DNA of 64,000 nucleotides. It comes from Diplolepis rosae (lineage: Eukaryota; Arthropoda; Insecta; Hymenoptera; Diplolepididae). The number at the start of each line of letters is the position of its first letter. Position 1 is the first letter of the stretch. Made by a program: the position numbers and the translations under genes. Of the stretch, positions 10,701 through 21,700 are shown in pieces. The notes under the pieces were generated by a model. It was given only the letters and a program-made list of their open reading frames with translations, did no database searches and was not told the DNA's origin. The stretch lies in the NCBI GenBank assembly GCA_030998225.1, contig JAPYXD010000391.1:2170001-2234000 (forward strand), read 5' to 3'.

Positions 10701-11948
10701 AATATACCGTGAACGACCTGATATTGGAGTCATTGTGGTGAGTTCTGAACTCAAAAGAAGACATTTAATAAAAACAAAGAGCCACGTTTCCCAACTATCA
10801 AATCTGCAAGGCAGAATTCAATTTCTAAAAATAAAAAATCTTTGTCATGCGCTTTAAATCTGTAAGGGGCATTGCAAAGTATAAATTTAAAACTGTTATG
10901 GTATTCTGCTAAAGGGCCTAGCCGAGTTTCCATGTAAAAACGGCCCCCAACCTAAAGTACGTCTTTACCTGTAAAACATGAACTGTTGACAGCCAGCGTT
11001 GAAAATATGTTAGTTAGCAGTATTGGTATAACGTTGGAAACCGGTGTTGTACCAACGCAGTACAACGTTATCAATTCGACTGTCCGCCGACAGTCGGAGT
11101 CCGACAGTCAAAAGTTGGTATCTAGCGGTGGATCAACTTCGGTCCGATTGTTAATTTCTGCTTGGGAGATCTCATTTGGGTTGGGATCCGTTTCTACATG
11201 GAAACCTGGCTAGGACCTTTACGAGAGATTCGACGTGGAGTGCCGTGAAGCATTCTACCTAAAAAATTTAACGTTGGGGGTTAAATTAAATGAACCAATA
11301 ACTAAATTTTCATGCACGTCTATGAAAAGTATTCACGTTATATTAGTACTCCGTACGTTATATGTAATAAATAAAAATCCTTTCTAGTTGAAGAAAAAAG
11401 TACAGTTCACGATACCAGTGCTGAATGTACCAATTGAAAGAATTATGTGCCTGCCAGACGCAACATACTTCACATTGATAGGAATAAACAACATGGAAGA
11501 GAGACCATCAGAAGATAAGATGTTTATGAAGGAGAGTATTAGAAAATTCAAGTACTATGCTCTTGTGCCCGAAAATCCACCCCTGAAAGCGTCCCAAATG
11601 CCTGTTGTAAGCAATCATTATAGCATGGGATCTTTGCCAGAGGTTATTACTTCTTTATGTACTTCTATACATCATTTTCCATTATCATCTATTATTTACT
11701 ATATTCACTGACAAAACATCTCAGGATTTATAAAAGTTTTTTTTTAGGACGACTTGGGTGGCCCTGTATATTGGAACAATCAGTATGTAGGAATCTTGGT
11801 TCAAAATAGGGATCCCATTGTCGCAATAGATGCAGTTCTTCAGGAGCATATTAATAAAATTATAGCTTCGACATGGAGTTCACAGACAAAAGAACGTAAA
11901 CTGAAAAGAAGACAGGAAGCTTCAACTAGTAGTTCCACAACTATCTAA
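7791..11948 (+). CDS. SPH-A: secreted serine-protease homologue, exons 2-5 (exon 1 not found)
   Basis: Exons: 7791-7980, 10527-10737, 11388-11642 and 11748-11948 (stop TAA). All junctions are AG/GT with phases 2, 0, 0, and all exons are open. The product is a chymotrypsin-fold pseudoprotease. The His loop reads ITAGKC (His57 replaced by Lys), the Asp102 segment RPDIGVIV is intact, and the active-site motif GDSGGP is DDLGGP (Ser195 to Leu, Gly193 to Asp). It ends in a basic, Ser/Thr-rich tail. No proteolytic activity is expected; a binding or regulatory role is inference. No copy of the signal-peptide exon was found between position 1 and 7790, so the first exon lies outside the window or was lost. 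Intron 2 holds two mariner elements and two hairpins. The Cys in exon 4 found in B and C (NCYS) is His here. Confidence 0.85.
8001..8549 (+). mobile_element. Non-autonomous mariner, N-terminal fragment only
   Basis: A 549-bp element flanked by TA, with inverted termini TCAGRTGTACAAATAAGTTT. It keeps the transposase N-terminal DNA-binding region (from about 8183: FNLKRSAAEVHRLLVEKY, CQTQEELA-like region, TQQAISHRL) and then jumps to the right end, with the whole catalytic domain deleted. The same terminus with small changes is seen at 40506-42001. It is inserted 20 bp after SPH-A exon 2; the other paralogues lack it, so it postdates the duplication. Confidence 0.9.
8550..9115 (-). mobile_element. 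Ancestral mariner relic in SPH-A intron 2
   Basis: On the minus strand, degraded transposase N-terminal motifs are readable (KLGKTAVEMHQMMPKVYGDE, GRPRTAVNEDNVEIVRQFV), with stops and shifts. Matching relics at the same place in SPH-B, C and D show that the insertion predates the array. It resembles mariner groups whose protein carries the GRPRTAVNEDN linker. Confidence 0.75.
9116..9409. other. Intron sequence, unclassified repeat ends
   Basis: Contains a 'cacacgagtaaa'-type stretch shared with 21735, 45870 and 53675, and a single CACTGAGAGA terminus near 9226 without a matching second end. No gene. Confidence 0.4.
9410..9706. repeat. Foldback/MITE with ACACGGAGA termini
   Basis: 'tacacggagaatagtttgg' at about 9409 pairs with 'ctaaacttctctccgtgta' at about 9691-9708. 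The 297-bp interior is GC-richer than its flanks and non-coding. A piece of its right half is repeated at 7296-7350. Confidence 0.6.
9707..10526. other. SPH-A intron 2, 3' part
   Basis: No gene. 9720-9880 shares short stretches (for example 'tttgtacaacgttg') with 25335-25500, in opposite orientation. 10020-10220 has a somewhat higher GC content but no motif. A pyrimidine tract and TTGCAG acceptor end it at 10526. Confidence 0.45.
10912..11219. mobile_element. 308-bp foldback MITE in SPH-A intron 3
   Basis: Left arm 'aagggcctagccgagtttcc' pairs with the right arm ending 'ggaaacctggctaggacctt', about 32 bp per arm with a few mismatches. SPH-D lacks it at the matching point (near 63075), so it entered intron 3 of A after duplication. 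Non-coding. Confidence 0.75.
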
Positions 11949-12430
11949 ATTCCATTAAAAATACTTTAAAATTTTTCTAGCACTACATAATTAGATACGT
12001 TTTTAGCTGCTGCGGTGATCTCCGGAGGAGTCATATATTCATCACTAAGATCTACTACTCGGTGAAATTTAAGATAATCGATGTACGCTTCCTAGATTCG
12101 ATGAATGAAAATCAGTTGTCGGATATGAAAAAAAAACTGTAACTTTGAACAACAAACGAAAAGCGGCTGTTTTTTTTCTTCCACTTCTTTTGCTATTTCT
12201 TCACTGTTTTTATTTACTTTCTCGCATTAGTTGAGGAATATAATATTTCTCAACAGTTATAAGAAATATTCAAGAAATCGCTTGTTTTGTTCATTTTTTC
12301 CAGTCGCAAAATGTCATCTTTTTCACGTGAGAGTTAGACAAAATAAATTCCTGTGTATTAAATTACGTCAATATGAAACACTTCAGTAAACAGCATCCGT
12401 GAAATGTTAATCGAGGAATATTTAGTTTTG
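11949..12430. other. Intergenic, nothing recognised
   Basis: Sequence downstream of SPH-A. An ATTAAA hexamer about 5 nt after the stop is the nearest possible poly(A) signal. No open frame or repeat. Confidence 0.4.
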
Positions 12431-13165
12431 TTCATCAAAAAGTTACACAGGCCTACAAAAAGAAGAAAGTGGTCTGCGCCATGGGTAGGACCATGATTTC
12501 CCTATGTATTTACACTAGCTCAAAATAAATTCTAACTCAGTTTAACTCTTTACACATCTGGATTCTTCTCTGAGGTTGAAAAACTTGAAAAATCCATAAA
12601 GCCGTAGAATTTACTATAAAAGATCGAACTTATGAGCTCACACTGATAAAAATGGTTCGGGAGATTAGCCATTTGTTGTAGGTTAGAAATTTATAATTAT
12701 ATTTAAAACATAAGATGTCTCTCTAAAGTATTCAGCATGTTGAAAACATCAATCAAATTATAGTGAGTAAATCTGATCGAATCAGAAATATAATATGGGA
12801 AGGTGAACAATGAATATTGCTATATCAACCAATAATATGGTTTATTTTCTCATATTTATTTAGTTATAATGGGATTTACCAAAAAGGTAAGGTTAAATTA
12901 ACCATAAATATGGTTGTAACGGCCATTCCTTTTTATCAGTGCAAAAAGTCAAACTGAGAGTTATATAACTTTTCCATGATAAAACCATAACCCTGAAACA
13001 CTTCATGAGCAACTTTCGTGATCAATTTTTTGCATAGGAATTCCAGTAATCAATCCTGATTTTTTCATTTTGATGTTTTACGTGGCATTGATTGTTTGCC
13101 TCAAATTTGACGGGATAATAGAAAATTTATATTAGCGAGTTTATAAGTTTATAAGAGTATGACTT
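12431..13165. repeat. Duplicated 5' flank of an SPH unit
   Basis: Collinear with 29975-30800 upstream of SPH-C, and in part with 49020-49560 upstream of SPH-D. Shared marks include 'agttacacaggcc', 'cgaacttatgagctca' and 'ggttgtaacggccattcctt'. It shows that a whole promoter region was duplicated, not only exons. The segment corresponding to 30672-30790 is missing here. Confidence 0.75.
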
Positions 13166-13203
13166 TATATACGTACAAAAAAGTAATGCAAAACAGTTTC
13201 ATT
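13166..13203 (+). promoter_or_regulatory. TATA box and initiator of the orphan SPH first exon
   Basis: TATATA at 13166-13171 and TCATT at 13199-13203 (A at 13201) are 35 nt apart, and the ATG follows 15 nt later at 13216. The same spacing is kept in front of SPH-C and SPH-D. TCATT fits the arthropod initiator TCAKTY. Core-promoter role inferred from position and conservation. Confidence 0.6.
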
Positions 13204-13215
13204 GGTAGAGTAATA

Positions 13216-13273
13216 ATGTCCAAAATCATCCTCGTTCTGCTTTACACCTTCACAACCATCGCGAATGCATCGG
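13216..13273 (+). CDS. Orphan or alternative SPH first exon (signal peptide)
   Basis: A 58-nt exon reading MSKIILVLLYTFTTIANAS plus one base, then donor GTGAAT. It has a positively charged start, a hydrophobic core and small residues before the end: a signal peptide. Exon 2-5 copies do not follow before the next first exon at 18773; the intron copy breaks off at about 16485. Its phase is compatible with splicing to SPH-B exon 2 (21034), so it may be an alternative promoter and first exon of SPH-B, or the remnant of a lost unit. No mutation disables it. Confidence 0.55.
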
Positions 13274-13639
13274 GTGAATAAAAATTCTTAGAACAAAATA
13301 TAATATATATAGAGAATAAACTTATACTAAGCGAAGGCTAGAAACCTAAGCAGCACTGTGAATTTCGTATTATTATATATTTACCATGTGTATTTATGTA
13401 TATTAGGCGTGCTTTCCTCCAACCGTGCCATATGGCGTTGCAATATGATAAATTGTTCAGGAGATTAACCCAACTTTGCGAACTTAACATGTAAAATCCA
13501 ATCCATGTATCTTATTTGTTCTTTTCATGGTATATGATTATAGTTACTGTACATTTTTGGAACCTAGAATTTATTTTCATTCATATATTTTTCCACTTGA
13601 TGCACTTGAAAAAATAGTATATTGTGTATCTAGGAGGTA

Positions 13640-13760
13640 AAGTAGGTCTTTTGGGGCGAGGACCAATGTATTCAGGCCGAGTCGTAGCCGAGCGCGCGCC
13701 GAAGGCGCGTGCGAGGAGGAGACGAGGACTGAATACATTGGTCGAGTCCCAAAATGACCA
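13640..13760. repeat. GC-rich hairpin
   Basis: 'ggaccaatgtattcag' (about 13659) pairs with 'ctgaatacattggtc' (about 13729). Between them lies the palindrome-rich 'gcgcgcgccgaaggcgcgtg'. Similar architecture, with other sequence, is seen at 20405-20515 and in the three ATAGTAT MITEs. Confidence 0.7.
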
Positions 13761-13924
13761 ACCTCCATGGTACACACGATATTTTTTGCAAAATACGTCC
13801 TAAAGAAGTATTTCGAGTGTCTGTAGAATGGTATTGAGAGTGTCCAATTACGACTCGGTGGAATAGTAACATGCTATAACAATAATATTGATAAATATGG
13901 CACGAAAGGTTGTGGAAAGGGCTG

Positions 13925-14010
13925 TAGGGGGAGGGGCCCAGGGGCGGAGCCCCGGTGGGGGTGCAGGGGGCAAAGTCCCTGCCGCGAGGTTCGGGGGGCT
14001 GCGCCCCCCG
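13925..14010. repeat. Cluster of three GC palindromes
   Basis: Reads GGGGCGGAGCCCC, then CAGGGGGCAAAGTCCCTG, then CGGGGGGCTGCGCCCCCCG, in an otherwise AT-rich region. Each could form a short hairpin. Possibly recombinase or replication sites of the element; the function is unknown. Confidence 0.75.
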
Positions 14011-14021
14011 AATTGTATGGA

Positions 14022-14506
14022 ACAAATTTGATTGAATTTAATAATGTATGGAAAAGTATAAACTTTGGTTAGATTAATTAAATATTTTTTAATTTATGAA
14101 TAATCGCTGAATTTCAAACTGCAGCATTTTTATGATTGTTGAAATATTCCCACTATTTTGAACTGTACAATTTCTTCTGGAAATTATTTTGCCACTGCGT
14201 TAAGCATACGAGAAAATTAATTAATTTACCAAATACCGTAATAATCGACTATTTTTCTAATAAAAAAATGTAGAAAGGTTGTTGTAAAAAAATATTGACA
14301 TTTGGTCAATCAATAAATAAAAAAAGATAATTTAGAATTACCTAAAAAGAAGTTTTTCAGTGACAAATTACTAATTATCCCAAAAATTGTACCTAAAATT
14401 TTTTAAACTTGGAGAAACAAAATTTTACGTTCCAGAACAATACATAATTAATCTAACCAAAGTTTATACTTTTCCATACGTTATTAAATTCAATCAAATT
14501 TGTTTC
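14022..14506. repeat. 55-bp inverted repeat pair
   Basis: 'aaatttgattgaatttaata' with 'ggaaaagtataaactttgg' at 14027-14072 returns in inverse order at 14455-14500 ('ccaaagtttatacttttcc', 'attaaattcaatcaaattt'). The spacer of about 370 bp is AT-rich. A nested foldback element or a structured end of the recombinase element. 14515-14580 repeats 14385-14440 as a direct copy ('ccaaaaattgtacctaaaat'). Confidence 0.8.
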
Positions 14507-14663
14507 TTCAAATACTGAATACCCCAAAAATTGTACCTAAAATTTTTTAAACTTGAAGAAAAAAAATTTTACATTCCAGAAAAAAAATTATTTAATACTA
14601 GTTCAGTTACAAAAAACACTTTGAAATATGTGACCACTTTAAATAGCATATTTGTGGGAGAAA

Positions 14664-16059
14664 TTATTTATTTTGGACTATATTTACTGAACAGTTTGTG
14701 AAGTGAAATATTTGTGTCGCTGCAGATGAAGAGGTATTGACATCTGTAGTGACTTGACTTGACGCAATTATAGTTGATGTATTAGATAGTTTTTTTTTCG
14801 GCGACGGAGGCAATTCATTGTCAAGGTTCAAATTTATATTAGTTGAAATCATGGCGCTCGTTTTCTGTTTGTTTGAGACGCAGTCGTCGCAATATCCTTG
14901 TGCAGTGGAATCTGATTTCCATCCCCCAAGGTTTTTCAACCGCAACATCGAGGCCCCGGACTGGGCCAGTAATGTTGCTGCAGTGCGACGGAATGTATGA
15001 CCAGTGTACGTTTCTGGATTTTCTAGTTCGAGAAACAATGCTATTTCGTTTGGCATTTTAGAGAATTTATGCTTGCCAATAAATTGAATGGAACATTTTC
15101 CGTTTTGATAATTAACGAAAAAGCGATCAGACACAACATTCTCAGGCCGCATGTTTATATACTTTTTTATAATGTCGTAGAATTTCTCGTCGATGGTAAA
15201 GCTTCGACTTGTTTCCGTTTTTGATGCTGGAACTTGAACATGCAGCATTAGGTCATGGAATTTGAGATGTTTCATAGCTACGTTGATCAATTCGCACCCT
15301 CGCATTGCGCCATTAATTCCGAAAATGCAAGCAATCTGTAGACAATTAATTATATTTAACGGTGTGAATAATTGAAGTTATGAATAACAGTTTAATATCT
15401 TATTTTGTTTTATTTATTTATTTATAATTCATCCAGCAGAAATCATTATTACTAAAGAAACAAGTTCATATTTTCTTTTTATTATTATCTTAACCTCAAA
15501 ATTAATAATTCAAGATAGTTTTTCTGTTATTCGTGATGAGAAAAAGTTGTTCGCTTTATCTTGCAATGCGAAAATCAACGATTGTTGTTTGACACGTTAA
15601 TATCTATCATTTAATTTATTTATTATTTATTGTGCGAAAGTTACTTACCTTTGTTGCAAGATAATTGTGGTCTGGAGCTTCGAGAAGAAATTTTTCAATT
15701 TCTTTGGCTGTAAAGGTATTTGATTTCTTCTTTACGTAGTTTTTATTTTTGGCTTTGATAAAATATTTCAACTTGAGGAAGGACTCGATGTCTATGTTTT
15801 CATTTTGTTTTATCAGAGCCTTTAGCATTGAGTACTGGCTCCACAAAGTTGAAGGCTGATATTTTTCGGCCAAGTTGCTCATGTAGGCTAACAGCACATT
15901 CTCGGATGTTTTTGATGCATTGTTATCTTTTTTCCAGTCGGTGAAAAATTTATAGGTTTGTTCGTAGATATGTCGTGACTTTTCAGGGAGCAAATAGTTC
16001 GAGGTTTTTTCAGCTTCTCTTAGCAATTCGGGTGGAGTTGATAAAAACTCTTCTTCCAT
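14664..16059 (-). CDS. Tyrosine recombinase / Crypton-type integrase, two exons, intact
   Basis: Exon 1 is 16059-15649 (137 codons) and exon 2 is 15335-14664 (223 codons and stop), joined in phase 0 with AAG|GTAAGT and TCTACAG. The 360-residue product starts MEEEFLSTPP. Residues 20-137 form an all-helical SAM-like core-binding domain. The catalytic domain carries Arg149 (GAMRGCEL), Lys176 (PASKTE), His250 and Arg253 (GHTFRR), Trp276 in the second-His position (LGGWKS) and Tyr285 (GYCDD). That is a complete R-K-HxxR-W-Y set, so strand-exchange activity is plausible. A Ser/Thr-rich tail follows. Intact, spliced and alone, it fits insect Crypton-like transposons; a domesticated gene is the alternative. 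Confidence 0.85.
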
Positions 16060-16125
16060 TGCGTTATACGATTTTGTTATTGTTTTTGTCAGAAGAATTA
16101 AGAATTTTCAACTAGCGGGTTAGCA

Positions 16126-16330
16126 CTGAGCCCAGAACGTGCGAGATGGCTCCCTGGTGAGCAATGAAGGATTTAGCTTAATGGCTGCTGTCGCCATCTC
16201 GCGGTCCGATCAAGTACTTGCTTGGGGGGAAATAGAATCCATTTCTCGCAACTGTGCAGAGGGCGTAAGGAACAAAAGTAGGACATAAGGAACGAAAGTA
16301 GGACTTAAGGAAGAAAACAGATATAATATG
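16126..16330. repeat. Inverted repeat and short direct repeats, right side of the recombinase insertion
   Basis: 'gcgagatggc' (about 16141) pairs with 'gccatctcgc' (about 16192). Then 'taaggaacaaaagtaggac' repeats about two and a half times (16267-16315). Possibly the structured right end of the recombinase element. Confidence 0.5.
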
Positions 16331-16485
16331 AACATGCTGGTCGTAAATGGACAACTTTACAGCCGCTCTACAGGGGCTCGAAGTACTACTTTAGTGCCTG
16401 TTTTGCAAAAAAATCTTTTGTATCAATTTATCAAATAATTACTGATATTATGAGCAAAAGGAATCATACTCCAAAAAGCACACCT

Positions 16486-17035
16486 CCCCTCGGACTGGTA
16501 CCTTGACGAAGTCTTTCTCTTGGCTATGCCAGAAAAGGATGGATGGGGAAGCTTAGCAGACGGCCCTCGGGTCATGAAACTTGTAGTGTCCCGATGAATC
16601 GGTGAACAAATGCAGGGGGCTCTATAGACGGGCATCTTCCCATTGCGTGAAGGGTGCCCTATAAATGGGTCTATCCCAGGTTGAAAGCGGGGGACGCTAT
16701 AAACGCGTCTATCCCCATGCATGGAGAAGGATGTATGCCCCAAGTAGCGGCGCTGAGAATGAGTGTGTGAGTGCCTTTGAGGAATGAGTGAACTGAATGA
16801 ATGTCAGCGCCGCATGACTGTGATATGTGTCCTTCGAATGTGAGAGGAGAACCTATAGACGGTCCCTCTCTTGAATGAGGCTAAGAGCAAATTGGTGTAT
16901 GGAATCTCCTGGGGGACACTGCAAAAAGATGGGTATCTTCCGGAGACTGCGCTCTGCGTCTCTGAGAGATACCCCAAAAAAACAATGTTTTTGTTGGCCG
17001 TATTAGTGGTCAGTGTTTGACCCAATTACAGGCTG
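16486..17035. other. GC-richer insert of unknown origin
   Basis: Starts where SPH intron similarity ends. It carries repeated words of the form CTATAGACG / TATAAAYGNGTCTATCCC (about 16622, 16660, 16698 and 16852). A similar word is found in the R1 relic at about 44120. It may be the 5' end or untranslated region of a non-LTR retroelement. No convincing open frame. Confidence 0.35.
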
Positions 17036-18590
17036 CTATTAATCGTAGCTGCTATACTATTTACTGATTGTTACAGTTGATATTCTGTAAATGAATAATT
17101 TAGGTAACAAAAATTTACGATAAATTATAAGTGTATGAGTGGTTAAAATCAATTCAAATCTAAGCAATGATTAATAGTTATTTGGTGGTCACTAATTAAT
17201 ACAAAAAAAACTGTGTTTCTATTACTGACTCTTATTCCAACGGATACACAGTCACTCGCGATGAATAATTTCCCGGTGAACAATCAATTTGAAAGATAGG
17301 GCGGTGAAATAAAATTTAAATGCAGAAATAATTTTGATTCAGTCTATTACTGACAAAAAATACTGGATTACTTCAATAACATAGAAATTTTCAATACCTT
17401 GATTCAAATGGTCATATCGAGGGAGATGCGTAAATTTATTGTACCTTTTACTGACCAGGCGAAAAAATCTAGAAAAAAACACACCTTTTGAGTAATTGCG
17501 ATTTTTTCACTTGCACGAGCTTTCCCCACTCGAATTCACACTTTATGCAAGTGACCATCTGCAATATTAATCTCGATAATTACTTTTGACATAAGCGGGC
17601 TTGTCGAGACTGTTATTGTCAGCAGCCATCTTGCGCTTGAAACATTACGAAAGTTCAGACGCGCAACTTTGAACTCCATTATGATTTAATTTTGTTTACT
17701 AAAATTCATGTATATATGATTTTGTAAAGAAATTCAGGAAATTCAGAATTTTTCAATTATTTTATTAATATTTAGTACAAACAAATCAATTAGTTATCCC
17801 AGAGATAAGAAATTTTGGTCTCTAATTGGGACATTTATCTTACTTCAAATGTTTATATATCTCTATCCCAATCAATCCTGATGAAACCAATTTTATGGTT
17901 AAATTAACCAGGAATCGGATAAACCATTTAAAAAGCAAATAATATACTTTACAATCTGGATTTTTGTCTGGAATAGCAAATGAAATACTTTTTAAAAAAA
18001 GAATTGACTTAACTCGTGAAGAAACGACCCTTAAGGAAAGAATAAAACTGTAAAATGTAAGGGCTTTTCAACAATACTTGTCACCTAGAGTCAGGAAGGT
18101 CGTTACTACTGAACCATCGTTTTGTATTCTCACCCACATCAAAGCAAGAGGTGTATACTAGTGCTCTGCTTTATCAGTAACAGGCCCTTGCTCTGGCTCT
18201 CGCTTTTTACCTCAGGACAAACCCTCATCAAAAACATTTCTAGTTAGACCTCTTAGATAATGATGTATTTTACATATAGAATTGTACCCAAAAAAAATCT
18301 TATTTATATCACGCAAAAAAATTCTGTTACATGCAGAGTGCACGTATATTGAAAAAGTAACGGCACAGCCAATTCTGTCACACTTACGGATATTCAAGTA
18401 CAATTTGCTACAGTTCCATACATGTAACGGACTTCTCGAAAATATAACTCTCACAGCAACCAATATTTATACGAGAAGGCGAAGTTTAGAATTTTTGCCA
18501 AACTACGTTTCAATTTAAGAAAAAACTTGTCATGGTGAAAATTTTCCATGCTGAAATTTAGAAAAACTGTATGATAAATAAGTATGACTT
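17036..18590. other. Intergenic AT-rich DNA, nothing recognised
   Basis: No motif-bearing frame, no terminal repeats. From about 18600 the sequence becomes similar to the promoter regions of SPH-C and SPH-D. Confidence 0.45.
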
Positions 18591-18723
18591 AGAAAAATTT
18601 ATATCAAAAAGGTCAGACATGAAGCTGTGGTGAATGTAATAATACATATAGTACACAAACGTAAACACTTATCAGGCAAAAAAAAATTATGTCACAGACC
18701 TAGGTACATTTAACGAGATCTTT

Positions 18724-18760
18724 TATACGTATAAACAAGTTATAAAAAAACAATTTCATT
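18724..18760 (+). promoter_or_regulatory. TATA box and initiator of SPH-B
   Basis: TATACG at 18724 and TTCATT with A at 18758 are 34 nt apart; the ATG equivalent to the other copies is 15 nt further on, at 18773. Upstream 18600-18720 matches 30672-30790 and 49430-49545. Role inferred. Confidence 0.6.
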
Positions 18761-18772
18761 GGTGGAAATATG

Positions 18773-21700
18773 ATGTCCAAAATGATCCTCATTCTGCTTT
18801 ACACCTTCACAACCATCTCGAATGCATTGGGTGAATAGAAATTTATAGTACAATATAATATATATATAAAGAATAAACTAATACTTAGCGAAGGCTAAAT
18901 ACCTAACTAGCACTGTAAATTTCATATTAATATATATTTAATACGTGTTTTTATGTACCTATATTCAGCATGCTTTTCTTCACAAGGCCATTTGGCGTTG
19001 TAGTGTGGTAAAATAAAATTCTTTTCTATCGATTCATCGAATAATGACTGATAGCATGAGCAAAAGGAATTACAACCACAAAGCACACCGAATTCAAATT
19101 TGATTCAATTTAAAATTTATCACCTTGAAAATTAAATATTGGGTTGTCCCAGAAGTAATTGCCGATTTTTTCATACAAATTAAAAACATTTTTTTAAATA
19201 CAAGGAATAAACTTCAATCAATGATATATTTTTCATTTTGTTCAATGACCTTTTGCCATCTTTCTGGTAACTTCATGCTTGAAAACTGAACCAAATGTGA
19301 TTTCACAGCTTTATTTTCATTGAAAGTTTTACCATTCAAGGAGTTCTGCAATGATCAAAATAAATAGTAATCTGATGGTGCAAGGTCAGGGTTATATGGT
19401 GGATGTAACATCACTTCCCAACCAGGCTCAACAATTTTTGGCGAGTTTCTGGCTGTTTTTCTTTGCCTGCTGCCTTCAATTTGTTCCGCTGACGACACTA
19501 AACATCCGAATTAATCGTTTGGTTCCTTGGAAGCAGCTCAAAAAATACCACACCTTTCCAATCCCACCAATCAGACATCATAGTCTTGTTTTGATGCAAT
19601 TGAGCTTTCTATTTTGTTTGTGGTGGTTCATCACGCTTGGACCATGATCGTTTCCGAACGACGTTATTCTAAACAATCAATTTTTCATCAACAGTGCTAA
19701 TTCGTTTAAAAAAAGTATCGAATTTATTGCGTTTAAGATGCAAATCACAAGCGTTGATGCGTTTTGTTGAATGAATTTCTTTAATTCATATGCAATCCAA
19801 ATATCAAGTGTTTTAAAGAGTCCAAGACGTTGTATATGACGGTCGATTGTTGATTTTGGTATTTTTAACATTTCTTCAATATCTCGCACAGTTACATGAC
19901 GATGCGATTCGATTATGGCTTTGGTTTGGTCATCATCAACTTCATTTGGTCGACCTGAACGTTGCTCATCTTTGAAAAAACAAAGTGAAAAATCCCCAGA
20001 ACGAAATTTATCAAACCAATTTCGACATTATCTGTCTTTTAAGGCTTCCTCACCATACACATTACATAACTTTTTAGCAGCCTGTGCTGCGTTCTTTCCT
20101 TTACGGAAATTAAAAAGCAAAATATGACGAAAATGCTTGTTTTTACAATCCATCTTAAAGATGATGTCAAACTAACAACTGTAAACAAAATTACGTGCAA
20201 TTCGTTTATAAAGCAAGCTAAGAGTGCCAGCTAAGAAATGCCAGAAGGAAAAAATTATGAGATTAAAAGAAGACATTCAAAAAGTCTGTCAAAGACATGT
20301 ATATGTGAAACCGGCAATTACTTCTGGGACAATCCAATAGCTATTTCATGAATGAATGAAAGAAGCATTTGAAAAACTCTAGACAGGAGTACAAAATAGT
20401 AGATTGTGTACCAAGGGCGGCATGGTGGCGATTGTGACGAGTGCGAAGTGTACCCGCCCGAGCGTAGCGAGGGCAGTATTCACACGAGTCACATCGCTAC
20501 CATGTCGCTCAAGGTACACACGACGTTTTGTGTCCAAATTGGTGGAAAAAGTCGCGTTGCGTGCAAGTGCGTAGTTAGCCGCGGGCAGTCAAGTTTCGTG
20601 CGGTATGAACATTTTGCCCGTTGGAGCGGGCGGTATGAACATTTCGCCCGATTTGGACGCCAAGGCACAATTGACTGCATGCCGCTCTACGCACAAGCAT
20701 GCAATGCGACTTTTTCCGCCCGTTTGGACTCAAAATATATTTAAAAACATAAAAAATGTCGTAAAAAGCGTACGATAATTATAACTATATTGTAATGATG
20801 TATTGAACAAGTTAATGGCCCTTTACGCTATTGTTTCTTTGCCTAATTACTTCAATTATTTTGGTAGATCTCAGAAAGAAAAAAGGATGTGCTGAAGTTA
20901 TGCATTTTCGATATTAAAATTTTTTTAATTGAATGCCTTTCATAAGCAGACCTTAACAAAATTTATATTTGTATCTCTATTTATGCATGAAGGGATTAAT
21001 TTTCTAATTTATAGGTTTCTTTGTTTGTTGCAGAATCAAATTTTACACTGCTCGAAAATAAAGCACTACGAAGAGGAAGAAATTACGAGTATCTCGACAA
21101 AGAAGAATTACAATATGTGGTTTCCATAGGAGCTTTTAGGGATGGAAATTATAAACACATATGTATGGCAGTTATGATCACAGGACTAAACGGAATCACC
21201 GCAGGAAAGTGTGGCCATTATAAGTAATTATTTATAAAACATATATTCATAGAAGGGCGGTCGCTAAAGTTCCCAATCTAAAAATCCAGAGAACTAGAAA
21301 TGTTTTTGGCAACGTTGATATATTTCATTCAAAAGAGCTCCCTTCGGACGCAAGACACCGCTTTGCACGGACGAGAACCGGTCAAAACAGACCCGAAAGG
21401 TTGTCGTAATTTAAGTCTTCCCGGCCTTCTTGAAATCGTTGAAACCACTCGGAAATCGTAGGACGGAATAAACACTCATCACTATTAAATTTTGGCATCA
21501 TTTGTTGGGTCTCGGCAGCTGTTTTACCGAGTTCAAAACAAAGCTTGATATTGTTCAAAATTTATTTTTCGACCGATGGTTCAATTATACTGTCACATTA
21601 GGCGCAATAACTCAGCTTCTATGCATCCGATTGTCATGGAATTTTGAGACAACATCTATGATGGGTGTAGAATTAAATGCCCAAAAGATATAACAAATGT

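Larger units (their letters stand above)
13605..16409 (-). mobile_element. Tyrosine-recombinase element (Crypton-like) inserted in the orphan intron
   Basis: The intron sequence common to the SPH units stops at 'cacttgaaaaa' (about 13604) and resumes at 'aaaaaaatcttttgtatcaa' (about 16410), so about 2.8 kb was inserted. Inside, from left to right, are an end beginning 'atagtatattgtgtatctag', a GC-rich hairpin (13640-13760), a cluster of GC palindromes (13925-14010), a 55-bp inverted-repeat pair (14022-14506) and a minus-strand tyrosine recombinase with one intron. The core TAAAGTAG recurs near both ends (13637, and 16387 inverted). Whether this is one element or several nested ones is not settled. 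Confidence 0.65.

Noticed and set aside
13640..14010. Prokaryotic contamination suggested by GC palindromes
   Set aside because: Flanks are collinear with SPH introns and the nearby gene has a eukaryotic spliceosomal intron.
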